Notes under the pieces: model-generated
Told to the model about the DNA's origin: nothing
Seen by the model: the letters and a program-made list of their open reading frames with translations, nothing else
The model's database searches: none
Program-made: the position numbers and the translations under genes
NCBI GenBank assembly: GCA_002308755.1
Contig: DBVR01000003.1
Coordinates: 90,936 to 107,025, forward strand
Source: Christensenella sp. UBA1259
Lineage (GTDB): Bacteria > Bacillota > Clostridia > Christensenellales > Borkfalkiaceae
Reading direction: 5' to 3'
Length of the DNA: 16,090 bases
Shown here: positions 1-8,765 of the stretch, in pieces
Position numbering within the stretch: position 1 is the first letter of the stretch
How the letters are laid out: every line of letters begins with the position of its first letter

Positions 1-1
1 A

Positions 2-130
2 GCGCAGGGCAGAGAAAAAGCCGTGGAATTCATGGAGACCAACCCCGATACCGCGGCGGAGATAAAGGCGAAGATAATAGAAGCGTATAAGGGAAACGGC
101 GGAAATCTTATAAAAGATAAAAAGGCGTAA
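2..130 (+). CDS. recA: RecA recombinase, C-terminal end (partial)
   Basis: The last 42 codons of a gene that enters from the left. The peptide begins AQGREKAVEFMETNPDTAAE and ends in a short lysine-rich tail (KDKKA). The G-R-E-x-A-x-x-F-x-x-x-N-P pattern matches the C-terminal region of RecA, the ATP-dependent DNA strand-exchange protein of homologous recombination and SOS induction. The ATPase core lies outside the window. The identification is supported by context: rny directly follows recA in Bacillus and many other Firmicutes, as it does here. The usual acidic RecA tail is not obvious; the end is basic instead. Confidence 0.82.
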   Translation, partial: AQGREKAVEFMETNPDTAAEIKAKIIEAYKGNGGNLIKDKKA

Positions 131-144
131 ACGCCCGCAAACCT

Positions 145-173
145 TTGACAAACGGGATAATTTGTAATAAAAT
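145..173 (+). promoter_or_regulatory. Sigma-A type promoter of rny
   Basis: A perfect -35 box TTGACA (145-150), a 17-bp spacer and a -10 box TAAAAT (168-173) lie just after the recA stop. The predicted transcript would start near 180, about 40 bases before the rny start codon. This gives rny a promoter independent of recA. Confidence 0.8.
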
Positions 174-221
174 ATAAAAAGCGGGAAAAATTTCCGCAAA
201 AAAACAGGAGGGCATATTTTT

Positions 222-1832
222 ATGCGTAATTTATTGAACGGCTCCCTGTTCTTGGCAGTCGAAACGGGCGCGTTTATCGCGATAATCGCCGCCGTGGCGG
301 TGGTGTGCGGCGCGGCGCTATTCACTATCGGCTGGTTTTTAAAGAAAAAGTCTTTTGAAAAAAAACAAGGTGATATTAAAAAAGTTACCGACAAAATGCT
401 CGACGACGCAAGGGAAGAGGGCAAGAAAATCAAGAAAGAGGCTATTTTAGAGGCAAAAGAACAGGAACTGAAAATCCGTAACGATTTCGAAAAGGAATCG
501 AGAGAAAAACGCGCGGAACTCGCGCGTACCGAAAACAGACTCAACCAAAAGGAAGAGTCTTTGGACAGGAAGGAAGAAAATCTGCAAAAGCGCAACGAAG
601 AAACGACGCGTCAGCAGAATATCCTTCGCGAAAAGCAGTCCGAAATGGACAAGAAACTCGCCGACATCGCCGCGCAACACGACAGGATGATAGCGGAATT
701 CGAGAAAGTTTCGCAGATGTCGAAAGAAGAGGCGAAGCAGCAACTTATCGACGCTATCGTGGACGAGGCTAAAAAGGACGCCGCGGGCACGGTAAAGGAT
801 ATCGAAGCGCAGGCGAAAGAAGAAGGCGATAAAAAGGCGAGAGAGATAGTAAGTCTCGCTATCCAGCGTTGTTCTACCGAACAGGCGACGGAACTCACCG
901 TTTCCGTAGTGCCGCTGCCTTCCGACGACATGAAGGCAAGGATAATCGGCAGAGAAGGCAGAAACATAAGGACCTTGGAGAACGCCACCGGCATAGAACT
1001 CATAATAGACGACACGCCGGAAGTGGTTATCGTATCGGGTTTCGACCCCGTAAGAAGAGAAACGGCAAGGATCGCCTTAGAACGCCTTATTCAGGACGGC
1101 AGGATACACCCCGCGAGAATAGAAGAGACCGTCGAAAAGGTCAAAAAAGAATTAGATCAGCAGATAAAAGAAGCGGGCGAAGCGGCTATGTTCGAGTGCG
1201 GGATATTCGGCTTGCACCCCGAAATAGTGAAACTTTTGGGCAGACTGAAATTCCGTACGAGTTACGGTCAGAACGTACTTAAACACTCGATAGAAGTGTC
1301 GCACCTTGCGGGCGTTATGGCGACGGAACTCGGCGCGGACGTCGCGCTTGCGAAACGCGCGGGACTTTTACACGACCTCGGCAAAGCCGTGGACTTCGAA
1401 GTAGAAGGCACGCATATGCAGATAGGCGGGGATATCGCCAAGAAATACCGCGAGAACAATATCGTAGTCAACGCTATTTTGGCGCACCACGGCGACGTAG
1501 AGCCTAAATCGGTGGAAGCGGTGCTGGTCGCCGCGGCGGACTCGGTTTCGGGCGCAAGGCCGGGCGCGAGAAGGGAAACCACTACCAACTATATAAAGAG
1601 ATTGCAACAGTTAGAAGAGATATCTTCTTCCTTTAAGGGTGTGGAAAAATGCTACGCCATACAAGCGGGCAGAGAAGTAAGGGTAATGGTGAAACCCGAA
1701 CAGGTGAACGACGCGCAGACTTTATTCCTTGCCAAAGAAATAGCGAAGAAAATAGAAAAAGAAATGGAATACCCGGGACAGATAAAGGTCAACGTCATAA
1801 GAGAGTGGCGAGCGACCGAATTTGCGAAATAA
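222..1832 (+). CDS. rny: Ribonuclease Y
   Basis: Membrane-anchored endoribonuclease that starts mRNA decay in Firmicutes. The 536-residue product has the full family architecture: one N-terminal membrane segment (about residues 10-40), a long charged coiled coil (about 45-215), a KH RNA-binding domain with the GxxG-like motif G243-R-E-G-R-N, and an HD phosphohydrolase domain with the His-Asp pair at H384-D385 (LLHDLGK) followed by the downstream AHHGD motif. Length is close to the usual 520 or so. The ATG at 222 is chosen because AGGAGGG (206-212) sits nine bases upstream and because it gives the expected short extracellular N-terminus before the membrane helix. It has its own promoter, and a hairpin follows the stop. 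Nothing looks broken. Confidence 0.97.
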   Translation: MRNLLNGSLFLAVETGAFIAIIAAVAVVCGAALFTIGWFLKKKSFEKKQGDIKKVTDKMLDDAREEGKKIKKEAILEAKEQELKIRNDFEKESREKRAELARTENRLNQKEESLDRKEENLQKRNEETTRQQNILREKQSEMDKKLADIAAQHDRMIAEFEKVSQMSKEEAKQQLIDAIVDEAKKDAAGTVKDIEAQAKEEGDKKAREIVSLAIQRCSTEQATELTVSVVPLPSDDMKARIIGREGRNIRTLENATGIELIIDDTPEVVIVSGFDPVRRETARIALERLIQDGRIHPARIEETVEKVKKELDQQIKEAGEAAMFECGIFGLHPEIVKLLGRLKFRTSYGQNVLKHSIEVSHLAGVMATELGADVALAKRAGLLHDLGKAVDFEVEGTHMQIGGDIAKKYRENNIVVNAILAHHGDVEPKSVEAVLVAAADSVSGARPGARRETTTNYIKRLQQLEEISSSFKGVEKCYAIQAGREVRVMVKPEQVNDAQTLFLAKEIAKKIEKEMEYPGQIKVNVIREWRATEFAK

Positions 1833-1836
1833 CGTT

Positions 1837-1864
1837 AAACGCCTTGCCCGACGGCAAGGCGTTT
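1837..1864 (+). terminator. Hairpin between rny and the glutamine synthetase gene
   Basis: A 12-bp perfect stem (1837-1848 with 1853-1864) closed by a CGAC loop begins five bases after the rny stop. Only a TTT, part of the stem itself, follows, and the next gene's ribosome binding site starts about ten bases later. It may be a weak or partial terminator, a 3'-end stabilising hairpin, or an element that adjusts read-through into glutamine synthetase. Confidence 0.55.
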
Positions 1865-1883
1865 ATGAAATACGGAGAAAATT

Positions 1884-3983
1884 ATGAACGGTAAAGAATT
1901 GCCCGAAAATTTCGGCTGTATGGTCTTTAACGACAAGGTGATGAAAGAAAGGCTCGATAAAGAGTCCTATCTTGCCGTCCGCCGCGCCGCGGAAGACGGC
2001 GAACCGCTTTCTCTCGAAACGGCTAAAAAGATAGCCGTCGCCATGAAAGAGTGGGCGATAGAAAAGGGCGCGACGCATTTTACTCACTGGTTCCAGCCCA
2101 TGACAGGCATCACCGCCGAAAAACACGAAGGCTTCGCCGAACCCGACGGCAACGGCGATATAATAATGAAGTTTTCCGAACGTTCGCTGGTAAAAGGAGA
2201 GTCCGACGCGTCGAGTCTTCCTTCGGGCGGGCTTCGCGCCACCTTCGAAGCAAGGGGCTATACCGCGTGGGATCCCACGTCCTACGCCTTCGTAAAAGAC
2301 GGCAGTTTATACATACCCACGGCGTTCTGTTCCTACGACGGCGCGGCGCTGGACAAAAAGACGCCGCTTTTACGTTCTATGGAAGCGATATCGAAGCAGG
2401 CGGTACGGGTGCTTAAACTTTTCGGCGACGACAAGGTGAAAAAAGTTACCCCCTGCGTCGGTGCGGAACAGGAATATTTTCTTATAGATAAGAGCGTTTA
2501 CGAGAAGCGTACCGACCTTATACATTGCGGTAGAACGCTTTTCGGCGCGCGTCCCGCGAAAGGTCAGGAACTCGAAGACCACTATTACGGCGCGATAAAG
2601 TCGAGAGTGTCCGGCTTTATGAAAGACGTGGACGAAGAACTGTGGAAACTCGGCGTTTACGCCAAGACCAAACACAACGAAGTAGCCCCGTCTCAGCACG
2701 AACTCGCCTGCGTCTATACGCAGGCAAACATTGCCACCGACCAGAATCAACTTGCCATGGAGACCTTAAAGAGCGTGGCTAACCGCCACGGTATGGTGTG
2801 TTTATTGCATGAAAAACCCTTTGAAACGGTCAACGGCAGCGGCAAGCACGACAACTGGTCGCTTTGCACCGATTACGGCGAAAATCTGTTGGACCCCGGC
2901 GCGAATCCCGAAAAGAACGCGCGGTTTTTGCTTTTCCTTCTGGCGGTCATAAAGGGCGTGGACGAATATCAGGACCTTCTCCGTATATCCGTGGCGTCGG
3001 CGGGCAACGACCACCGTCTCGGCGGCAACGAAGCCCCGCCCGCGATAATTTCCGTGTACGTCGGGGAAGATATGGAAGAGATAATGAGATGTCTCGAAAA
3101 GGGCGAAGAGTACGTCGCCAAAGGCAGTTCGCAGTTGAAGACGGGGGTGAAAGCGTTGCTTCCCATACAGAAGGACGCCACCGACCGCAACAGGACTTCG
3201 CCTTTCGCGTTTACGGGCAACAAGTTCGAATTCCGTTCGGTGGGTTCTTCGGCGAATATCGCCTGCCCCAACTTTATACTTAACACCATCGTCGCCGAAG
3301 AACTGAAAGGCTTTGCCGACGAACTGGAAAAAGCCAAGGACTTCGATAAGGCGTTGAAAGAACTCTTCAAAAAGACCGTTAAGGAACATCGGCGCATAAT
3401 CTTTTCCGGCAACAATTATTCGGAAGAGTGGGCAAAGGAAGCGGCAAAGCGGAAACTCTGCGACTTTAAGACGACGGTGGACGCGCTCCCGCACTATAAG
3501 GACGAAAAGAACGTTAAACTTTTCGGGGCGCACGGCGTACTGTCCGAAAGCGAAATAAATTCCCGACTCGATATTCTTCTCGACAACTACGCGAATATCG
3601 TGCATATAGAAGCGCTTACCGCGCTCGATATGGCGCGGCAGGAGATATTGCCCGCCGTAGTGGGTTACGAAGGTTTCCTTGCGGCGACCGTGAATGGCAA
3701 GAAAAGCGCGGGGATCAAGAATATGGGACTCGAAAGAAAGACGCTTAACGAACTTTCCGCGCTCGCCGATAAGTTCTCGGATAGAATAGACGCTCTCGCA
3801 AAGGGGCTGGACGGTTTCCCGAAAGGTGCGGACGCCTTAAAGCGCGCGGCATACTGCAAGGACACTTTGCTTGCCGAAATGCGGGAGTTAAGGGAATTTG
3901 CCGACAAGACGGAACTTCTTCTCGGCAAAAAGTTCTGTCCTTTCCCAACCTATGCGGATATCCTGTACAGCGTAAAGTACTGA
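1884..3983 (+). CDS. glnN: Type III glutamine synthetase
   Basis: Cytoplasmic enzyme that joins ammonia to glutamate using ATP, giving glutamine. At 699 residues it has the size of the large GSIII class found in Bacteroidetes and many Clostridia, not the roughly 450-residue GlnA class. Visible family motifs are THFTHWFQPMTG (from T64), the metal-binding EQEYFLID (E195), KHNEVAPSQHE (K263), NGSGKHDNWS, NDHRLGGNEAPP (N375) and the nucleotide/glutamate-site DRNRTSPFAF (D434). The start at 1884 has GGAGA (1874-1878) five bases upstream. No separate promoter is clear in the 51-base gap after rny, so expression may depend on read-through past the hairpin. A strong terminator ends the unit. No GlnR or PII gene is in view. 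The symbol glnN is the name commonly used for GSIII; the class assignment is firm. Confidence 0.96.
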   Translation: MNGKELPENFGCMVFNDKVMKERLDKESYLAVRRAAEDGEPLSLETAKKIAVAMKEWAIEKGATHFTHWFQPMTGITAEKHEGFAEPDGNGDIIMKFSERSLVKGESDASSLPSGGLRATFEARGYTAWDPTSYAFVKDGSLYIPTAFCSYDGAALDKKTPLLRSMEAISKQAVRVLKLFGDDKVKKVTPCVGAEQEYFLIDKSVYEKRTDLIHCGRTLFGARPAKGQELEDHYYGAIKSRVSGFMKDVDEELWKLGVYAKTKHNEVAPSQHELACVYTQANIATDQNQLAMETLKSVANRHGMVCLLHEKPFETVNGSGKHDNWSLCTDYGENLLDPGANPEKNARFLLFLLAVIKGVDEYQDLLRISVASAGNDHRLGGNEAPPAIISVYVGEDMEEIMRCLEKGEEYVAKGSSQLKTGVKALLPIQKDATDRNRTSPFAFTGNKFEFRSVGSSANIACPNFILNTIVAEELKGFADELEKAKDFDKALKELFKKTVKEHRRIIFSGNNYSEEWAKEAAKRKLCDFKTTVDALPHYKDEKNVKLFGAHGVLSESEINSRLDILLDNYANIVHIEALTALDMARQEILPAVVGYEGFLAATVNGKKSAGIKNMGLERKTLNELSALADKFSDRIDALAKGLDGFPKGADALKRAAYCKDTLLAEMRELREFADKTELLLGKKFCPFPTYADILYSVKY

Positions 3984-4036
3984 AAACCGTAAAAACAAAC
4001 GGTTTGGTCGCCGATTTTTTGAAGCACACGAACGAA

Positions 4037-4070
4037 ACCGCCCCGACTTAAAAAAGTCGGGGCGGTCTTT
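4037..4070 (+). terminator. Rho-independent terminator after glutamine synthetase
   Basis: A 13-bp perfect GC-rich stem (4037-4049 with 4054-4066) with an AAAA loop, followed by CTTT. It ends the rny-glnN unit and isolates it from the BspA-like gene downstream. Confidence 0.88.
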
Positions 4071-4125
4071 ATTGTCGCGTTTTTTTGTAAATCTTGCGGA
4101 ATCCGATACAAAACGCGTAATTGTG

Positions 4126-4134
4126 TGCTATAAT
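4126..4134 (+). promoter_or_regulatory. Extended -10 promoter of the BspA-like gene
   Basis: TGC-TATAAT (4126-4134) is a perfect -10 hexamer with the TG extension. The best -35 match, GATACA (4105-4110, 18-bp spacer), is poor, as is usual for extended -10 promoters. The predicted start near 4141 leaves a leader of about 25 bases. Confidence 0.65.
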
Positions 4135-4165
4135 TAAACCGTATATAGTAACGGGGGTGTCCGGT

Positions 4166-7100
4166 ATGACACAAAGAAAAAGTTTTTTAATTACGTTAAT
4201 AGCGGTTTTGGTGTTGCCGTTGGTTTTCATATTGTCTGCTTACGGTTGCGGCAATGAAGAAGATAATTCGGAGCCGTTGCCCGAAGAAGGGTATTACAGA
4301 ATTACGAAAGGTCAGACGACCGGCGGCAAAATCAACGTTTCGAAACAAAGCGCACGGGAAGGCGAAGAAATTACCTTATCTTACGACGCGAATAGCGGAT
4401 ATTTCTTCGTAAACTACGTTGTAAAAACGACCGATAATGAAGCCGTTGCCGTAATCGGCGATTCGTTTACGATGCCGGCAAAAGACGTCGTCGTTGTGGG
4501 CGTATTTCGCGCTATACAGGAAGACGGCCATCGCGTGACCGTTTTGGCTACCGAGGGTGCCGAGGTGTCCTATTGGCTGGATGGATCAGAGGAAGAGGGT
4601 GCCGTGGAGGTCGTTCCCGCCGGTGCGCGCGTCATCCTTTCCGTCCGTATTACGGATCCCGATATCTCTTTCCTCTCATGGGAGGTCTTACAGGGGGATC
4701 GTTCGATCGATGTGGCGAACGACACGTTCACGATGCCCTCCGGAGACGTGACGGTAAGGGCAATCTTAGAAAAAGGCGAACCGTCCATCCCGATCATTTA
4801 CGGGAATATGGACGGCGCTGTCAATCACCCCGACAATCCAAGCTCGATCGGAATAGAGGATGCGGAGGTGGAACTCGGTGATCCGCAAAAAGACGGCTAT
4901 CGCTTCCTTGGCTGGTTTGACGCCGAGGGAGAAAGAGTATACTACATTTATCCCTATTGCTTGCAAGAGGAATATCTCCTTTTGGCAACGTGGCAACCCA
5001 TCACGTATCAGATCGGTTTTGTTGTCAACGACGGAACGGGCAGTATGCAATCGATGGATGCGACGTACGATACGGCGGTCGTATTGAGTGCTTGCGGATT
5101 CCTTCGCAAAGGATATGATTTCCGGGGATGGGCGCTGACCCAAGCCGATGCCGATCGCGGCACGGTCATCTTCGCGGATGAACAGGAAGTGAGCAATTTG
5201 ACCGATCAAGACGCGTACGAGGTCGCGCTGTATGCCGTATGGGAGAAGGTGACTTATCGCATTATTTATATCGAAGAGGGTGAGACACAAGCTTTTTACG
5301 ATATCACCTCAGATGAGGTGGTGAAAGCGCCCATCGGACGTGAGGACGAGGTGTTTGTCGGTTGGCTCGTGACAGGGGTCGGAGAGGGCAGTGATTGGGC
5401 TATGAACGAGAGCATTGCCGTGGGTACTGAGCTTGCCGGACATTGCGGGAACGTGAACTTGACGGCAACTTACGAACCCTTCAGATACGCGGATGTATAT
5501 TCTTACGATGAAACCAATCACTGGCACGCTTGCACAAACGCAGGCTATGCTGATCTTTATACGGACATGGACTCACACGACTACGCTGTGAGCACGGTGG
5601 AGCCCACGCTCTTCTCGCAAGGATACGACTTGCATCAGTGCAAAAAATGTGCGTATTCCTATCGTGATCAATATGTGAATCAGCTGTCCGGCAATCTTGT
5701 TTTCGACCGCACGTACGACGAGACGGGATATGCCGTGACCGGATTCAGCGGATCGCCCGCGTCCATTACGGTCCCCGCCACCTATAACGGTCTTCCCGTA
5801 AAGAACATCGGGATACAAGCATTCAAAAACTGCACTTCTTTGACGTCTGTGGAGATCCCGGACAGCGTGGAATATATCGGAATGGCTGCGTTCGAAGGTT
5901 GCTCCGCATTGACTGAGATGCGTCTTCCCTTCGCAGGCAACACGTCGTATGCTTATTCTTTCAACTCCGTTCTCGGATATCTTTTCGGACGCAATGCGTA
6001 TCAGGGAAGCTACGCTGTGACGGTGTATAGAAATAATCGCGGTACATTGTATATGACACAACAAGATCCCGCGGACGAATATACATATACCTACTATCTG
6101 CCAAATTCGTTGCGCAGCGTCTCTATCACGAAGGGGCCGGTGGCGTCACTTGCCTTCTACGGATGCACCTCCTTGCAAACGATCACCTTGGGTGACGAAG
6201 TGGCTTCCGTCGGGGATAATGCCTTCTACGGATGCACCTCTCTACAGACGTTGACGATGGGGACAGGGGTGACGAGTATCGGATCTTCCGTCTTATGGGG
6301 TTGTGGATCATTGGTTGATCTAACGGTGCCTTTCCTCGGCAGCGGCGACCAAGATGTGGCGGCAGAAACCAATCTTTTCGGCTATTTCTTTGGTGGTACG
6401 GGTTATAACGGTGCGATGAGAGTTGTGCAACACTATTCCTCGGAGGGGTCGGTGGAGTATTATTTGCCATCCTCCTTGCGTTCGGTCACTTTGCTCGGCG
6501 GGAGCCTCGGATACGGTGCCTTCGAGAATTGCACGAATCTGACCTCCGTGGCTGTGCCTTCTTCCTTGACGGAGATCCCGGATAGAGCCTTTTCCGGCTG
6601 TTCCAACTTAGGGAGCTTCGCGATCGGGGCGTCTTTGACCTCGATCGGAAGCAAGGCATTTTCCGGTTGCGCGAAGATCACGAGTTTGACTATTCCGAAC
6701 ACCGTCAACTCGATCGGATTGGGAGCCTTCTCGGGGATGTCCGGACTGACCTTTGTCGAGATCCCCTATGTGGGTGCGAGCAGAACGGCAGAGGGGGCGG
6801 AAGCCGTCTTTGGCTATATATTCGGAACGGATAGCTACGCCGGAGGCAGTTCGACGGTGCAGTATTATGACGTTTCGCATAGCGCCACCTATTATATCCC
6901 TACCGCTTTGAAGGAAGTGGTCTTGACCGGCGACAGGATCCCCTACGGCGCCTTCTGCGCTTGCCTGAACCTGCAGTCCTTTACTTTCTCCAAATCAGTG
7001 AAGTATTTTGCTCCCAGCTCTTTCCTCATCGATTCTTGGTACGACGCCTTGACGAGTATTTATTACGACGGCACGATGAGCGATTGGGCGAATATCTCTT

Positions 7101-8749
7101 TCGCCGCCAACGCCTCACCGATGATCATAGCGGACACGCTCTACTGCGAAGACGAGGCGGGTACGATCACCCACAACGGCAAGAAATACTCCATTCCGCG
7201 CGAGATATCCATTGAGGGAGGCTCGATCGACGCCTATCAGTTCGCAGGCTTCGGACAGTTGACTTCCGTGGAAATCAAGGAGGGAGTAACGGCGATCGGC
7301 GAAAACGCGTTCTACAAGTGCAATAACATCCGCTCCTTCGTCGTTCCGGATAGCGTGACGAGCATCGGCGCGAATATGTTGTACGGCTGCACGAGTATCC
7401 GCGAACTTACGATCGGCAACGGCGTGGATTCGCTGCCCGCAGCCTTGCTGCAGAACTGCGAGGCGATAGAAAAGGTCACGCTCCCCTTCGTGGGGACGAC
7501 GAGAGATGCGGGATACAGCGCACAAGGATATGCGGTGTTCGGCGCGATCTTCGGCGTGGCTGCCACCGGTCCCAACATCGAATACTTCTCACAGGATATT
7601 TCCGACACGAAGAGCATTTGGGTGCGCGTGCCGAGCACCTTGACCGAGATCAAGATCACGGGCGGAAAGGTCGCATACGGCGCATTCTCCGGTATGAGAC
7701 ATTTGACCAAGATCGAACTGACCGACGGCGTCACCTTCATCGATAAGAACGCCTTTAAGGGGTGTGGCGCGCTGACGGAGATCACAATGCCTTACCTCCT
7801 TGACGAAGCGGGCGATGAAGCCACCAAGACCTTCGGCTCCTTGTTCGGCGAGAGCGATTACGAGGGTGCTGTAACTTGCGGCAACGATTACGTCACCTAT
7901 TATTTCCCGAATGGGTTGACCAAGATCACGATCGTGAGCGGACGCATTTCGCCTTACGGCTTCAATTTCTGTACGATGCTGACCGAAGTCGTAGTGGAGG
8001 AAGGGGTAACGCTTATCGGGCACGATGCATTTAGGTTCTGTAGCTCCATCGAAAAGATAACCTTGCCCTTTATCGGGACGGAGAGGGATCATACCAACCG
8101 TACCGAAAACACGGTATTCGGCTCGATCTTCAGCATAAGAGAGTCGTTTAGCGGTTCGACGAGACGTATAGAGCAGAAATTCGACTACGGTAGCACGGAA
8201 AGAAGGGACTATTTCTTCCCTGCCACGCTCAAACACGTGGTCCTTAACGGGACGGAAGTACCCGCGTATGCCTTCTACGGTTGCTCCTTCCTGGAGACAA
8301 TCACGTTGTCGGACGAGATCACAACGGTCGGCGAATACGCCTTCTATGGCTGCGAGATCAGTGAACTTGAACTTCCCGCCGCGTTGACGGCTATCGATAC
8401 GTGGGCGTTCGGCGACTGTATCAACTTGACTGCGATTGAATTGCCCGAAGGGGTTGTTTCGCTGGGATATGCCGCGTTCCAAGGGTGCTCTGCCCTTGAG
8501 GAGATCACGTTGCCTGCGGGGATCAGTGTGATCCCGGGTTCTCTTTTCCAATACGACGGATCCCTGCGCACTGTGACCATCCTTGGGCATCTAACCGAGA
8601 TCCAGGATTGGGCATTCCGTGATACCACTCAACTCACCACCGTCGTTTACGCGGGGAGCGAAGAGGAATGGGACGCCGTGGAGAAAGGCAGTTGGTGGCG
8701 TTCAAATGCCGGCGCGTTCTCCGTCGTTTTTGACGGAGGGGCGGAATAA
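4166..8749 (+). CDS. BspA-like leucine-rich-repeat secreted or surface protein
   Basis: A 1,527-residue exported protein. ATG 4166 is chosen because a G-rich Shine-Dalgarno-like stretch (4153-4159) precedes it and the signal peptide then starts MTQRKSF; an earlier in-frame TTG at 4121 would lie inside the promoter. A hydrophobic segment (residues 7-26) ends in AYGC28, a lipobox with atypical -3 and -2 residues. Next come two bacterial-repeat modules (about 42-198), three InlB-type B repeats with Gly-Trp motifs (about 205-440), a His/Cys module (about 450-500), then BspA-type leucine-rich repeats to the C-terminus (about 513-1520). Six composite units with a Phe-Gly insert start near residues 587, 721, 866, 1106, 1208 and 1300. 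There is no LPXTG or C-terminal membrane anchor. Such proteins usually act in adhesion or surface interaction; the ligand is unknown. Codon use differs from the neighbours (ATC and GAG favoured, many TTG), which suggests transfer. Confidence 0.9.
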   Translation: MTQRKSFLITLIAVLVLPLVFILSAYGCGNEEDNSEPLPEEGYYRITKGQTTGGKINVSKQSAREGEEITLSYDANSGYFFVNYVVKTTDNEAVAVIGDSFTMPAKDVVVVGVFRAIQEDGHRVTVLATEGAEVSYWLDGSEEEGAVEVVPAGARVILSVRITDPDISFLSWEVLQGDRSIDVANDTFTMPSGDVTVRAILEKGEPSIPIIYGNMDGAVNHPDNPSSIGIEDAEVELGDPQKDGYRFLGWFDAEGERVYYIYPYCLQEEYLLLATWQPITYQIGFVVNDGTGSMQSMDATYDTAVVLSACGFLRKGYDFRGWALTQADADRGTVIFADEQEVSNLTDQDAYEVALYAVWEKVTYRIIYIEEGETQAFYDITSDEVVKAPIGREDEVFVGWLVTGVGEGSDWAMNESIAVGTELAGHCGNVNLTATYEPFRYADVYSYDETNHWHACTNAGYADLYTDMDSHDYAVSTVEPTLFSQGYDLHQCKKCAYSYRDQYVNQLSGNLVFDRTYDETGYAVTGFSGSPASITVPATYNGLPVKNIGIQAFKNCTSLTSVEIPDSVEYIGMAAFEGCSALTEMRLPFAGNTSYAYSFNSVLGYLFGRNAYQGSYAVTVYRNNRGTLYMTQQDPADEYTYTYYLPNSLRSVSITKGPVASLAFYGCTSLQTITLGDEVASVGDNAFYGCTSLQTLTMGTGVTSIGSSVLWGCGSLVDLTVPFLGSGDQDVAAETNLFGYFFGGTGYNGAMRVVQHYSSEGSVEYYLPSSLRSVTLLGGSLGYGAFENCTNLTSVAVPSSLTEIPDRAFSGCSNLGSFAIGASLTSIGSKAFSGCAKITSLTIPNTVNSIGLGAFSGMSGLTFVEIPYVGASRTAEGAEAVFGYIFGTDSYAGGSSTVQYYDVSHSATYYIPTALKEVVLTGDRIPYGAFCACLNLQSFTFSKSVKYFAPSSFLIDSWYDALTSIYYDGTMSDWANISFAANASPMIIADTLYCEDEAGTITHNGKKYSIPREISIEGGSIDAYQFAGFGQLTSVEIKEGVTAIGENAFYKCNNIRSFVVPDSVTSIGANMLYGCTSIRELTIGNGVDSLPAALLQNCEAIEKVTLPFVGTTRDAGYSAQGYAVFGAIFGVAATGPNIEYFSQDISDTKSIWVRVPSTLTEIKITGGKVAYGAFSGMRHLTKIELTDGVTFIDKNAFKGCGALTEITMPYLLDEAGDEATKTFGSLFGESDYEGAVTCGNDYVTYYFPNGLTKITIVSGRISPYGFNFCTMLTEVVVEEGVTLIGHDAFRFCSSIEKITLPFIGTERDHTNRTENTVFGSIFSIRESFSGSTRRIEQKFDYGSTERRDYFFPATLKHVVLNGTEVPAYAFYGCSFLETITLSDEITTVGEYAFYGCEISELELPAALTAIDTWAFGDCINLTAIELPEGVVSLGYAAFQGCSALEEITLPAGISVIPGSLFQYDGSLRTVTILGHLTEIQDWAFRDTTQLTTVVYAGSEEEWDAVEKGSWWRSNAGAFSVVFDGGAE
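6152..6240 (+). repeat. Direct repeat of one leucine-rich-repeat unit
   Basis: The 20-base string GCCTTCTACGGATGCACCTC occurs at 6152-6171 and again, identical, at 6221-6240. The 69-base spacing equals 23 residues, the period of BspA-type repeats (AFYGCTSLQT at each copy). A diverged third copy starts at 8270. The identity at DNA level suggests a fairly recent local duplication or gene conversion. Confidence 0.85.
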
Positions 8750-8752
8750 ATT

Positions 8753-8765
8753 GTCTTAGTAAGAC
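8753..8765. repeat. Short inverted repeat after the BspA-like gene
   Basis: GTCTTA and TAAGAC flank a single central G, giving a 13-base odd-length palindrome four bases after the BspA-like stop codon. It is too tight for a terminator hairpin. No function is assigned. Confidence 0.3.

Noticed and set aside
2802..3605. Minus-strand 267-codon frame inside glutamine synthetase
   Set aside because: Antisense to a fully conserved enzyme; Arg/Val/Phe-rich shadow with no start signals.
4121..4165. Earlier TTG start for the BspA-like gene
   Set aside because: It would place the start codon inside the -10 region (TATAAT at 4129-4134) and add 15 residues before a complete signal peptide; ATG 4166 has a better-placed G-rich binding site.
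6152..6240. Possible CRISPR or other spacer-repeat array
   Set aside because: The spaced identical 20-mers are in frame with a 23-residue leucine-rich repeat and fully explained by protein repeats.
7589..8590. Long minus-strand open frame (333 codons) opposite the BspA-like gene
   Set aside because: It is antisense to a gene with clear repeated protein structure; several other antisense frames of the same gene exist, its composition is a mirror of the repeats, and no ribosome binding site or domain is seen.
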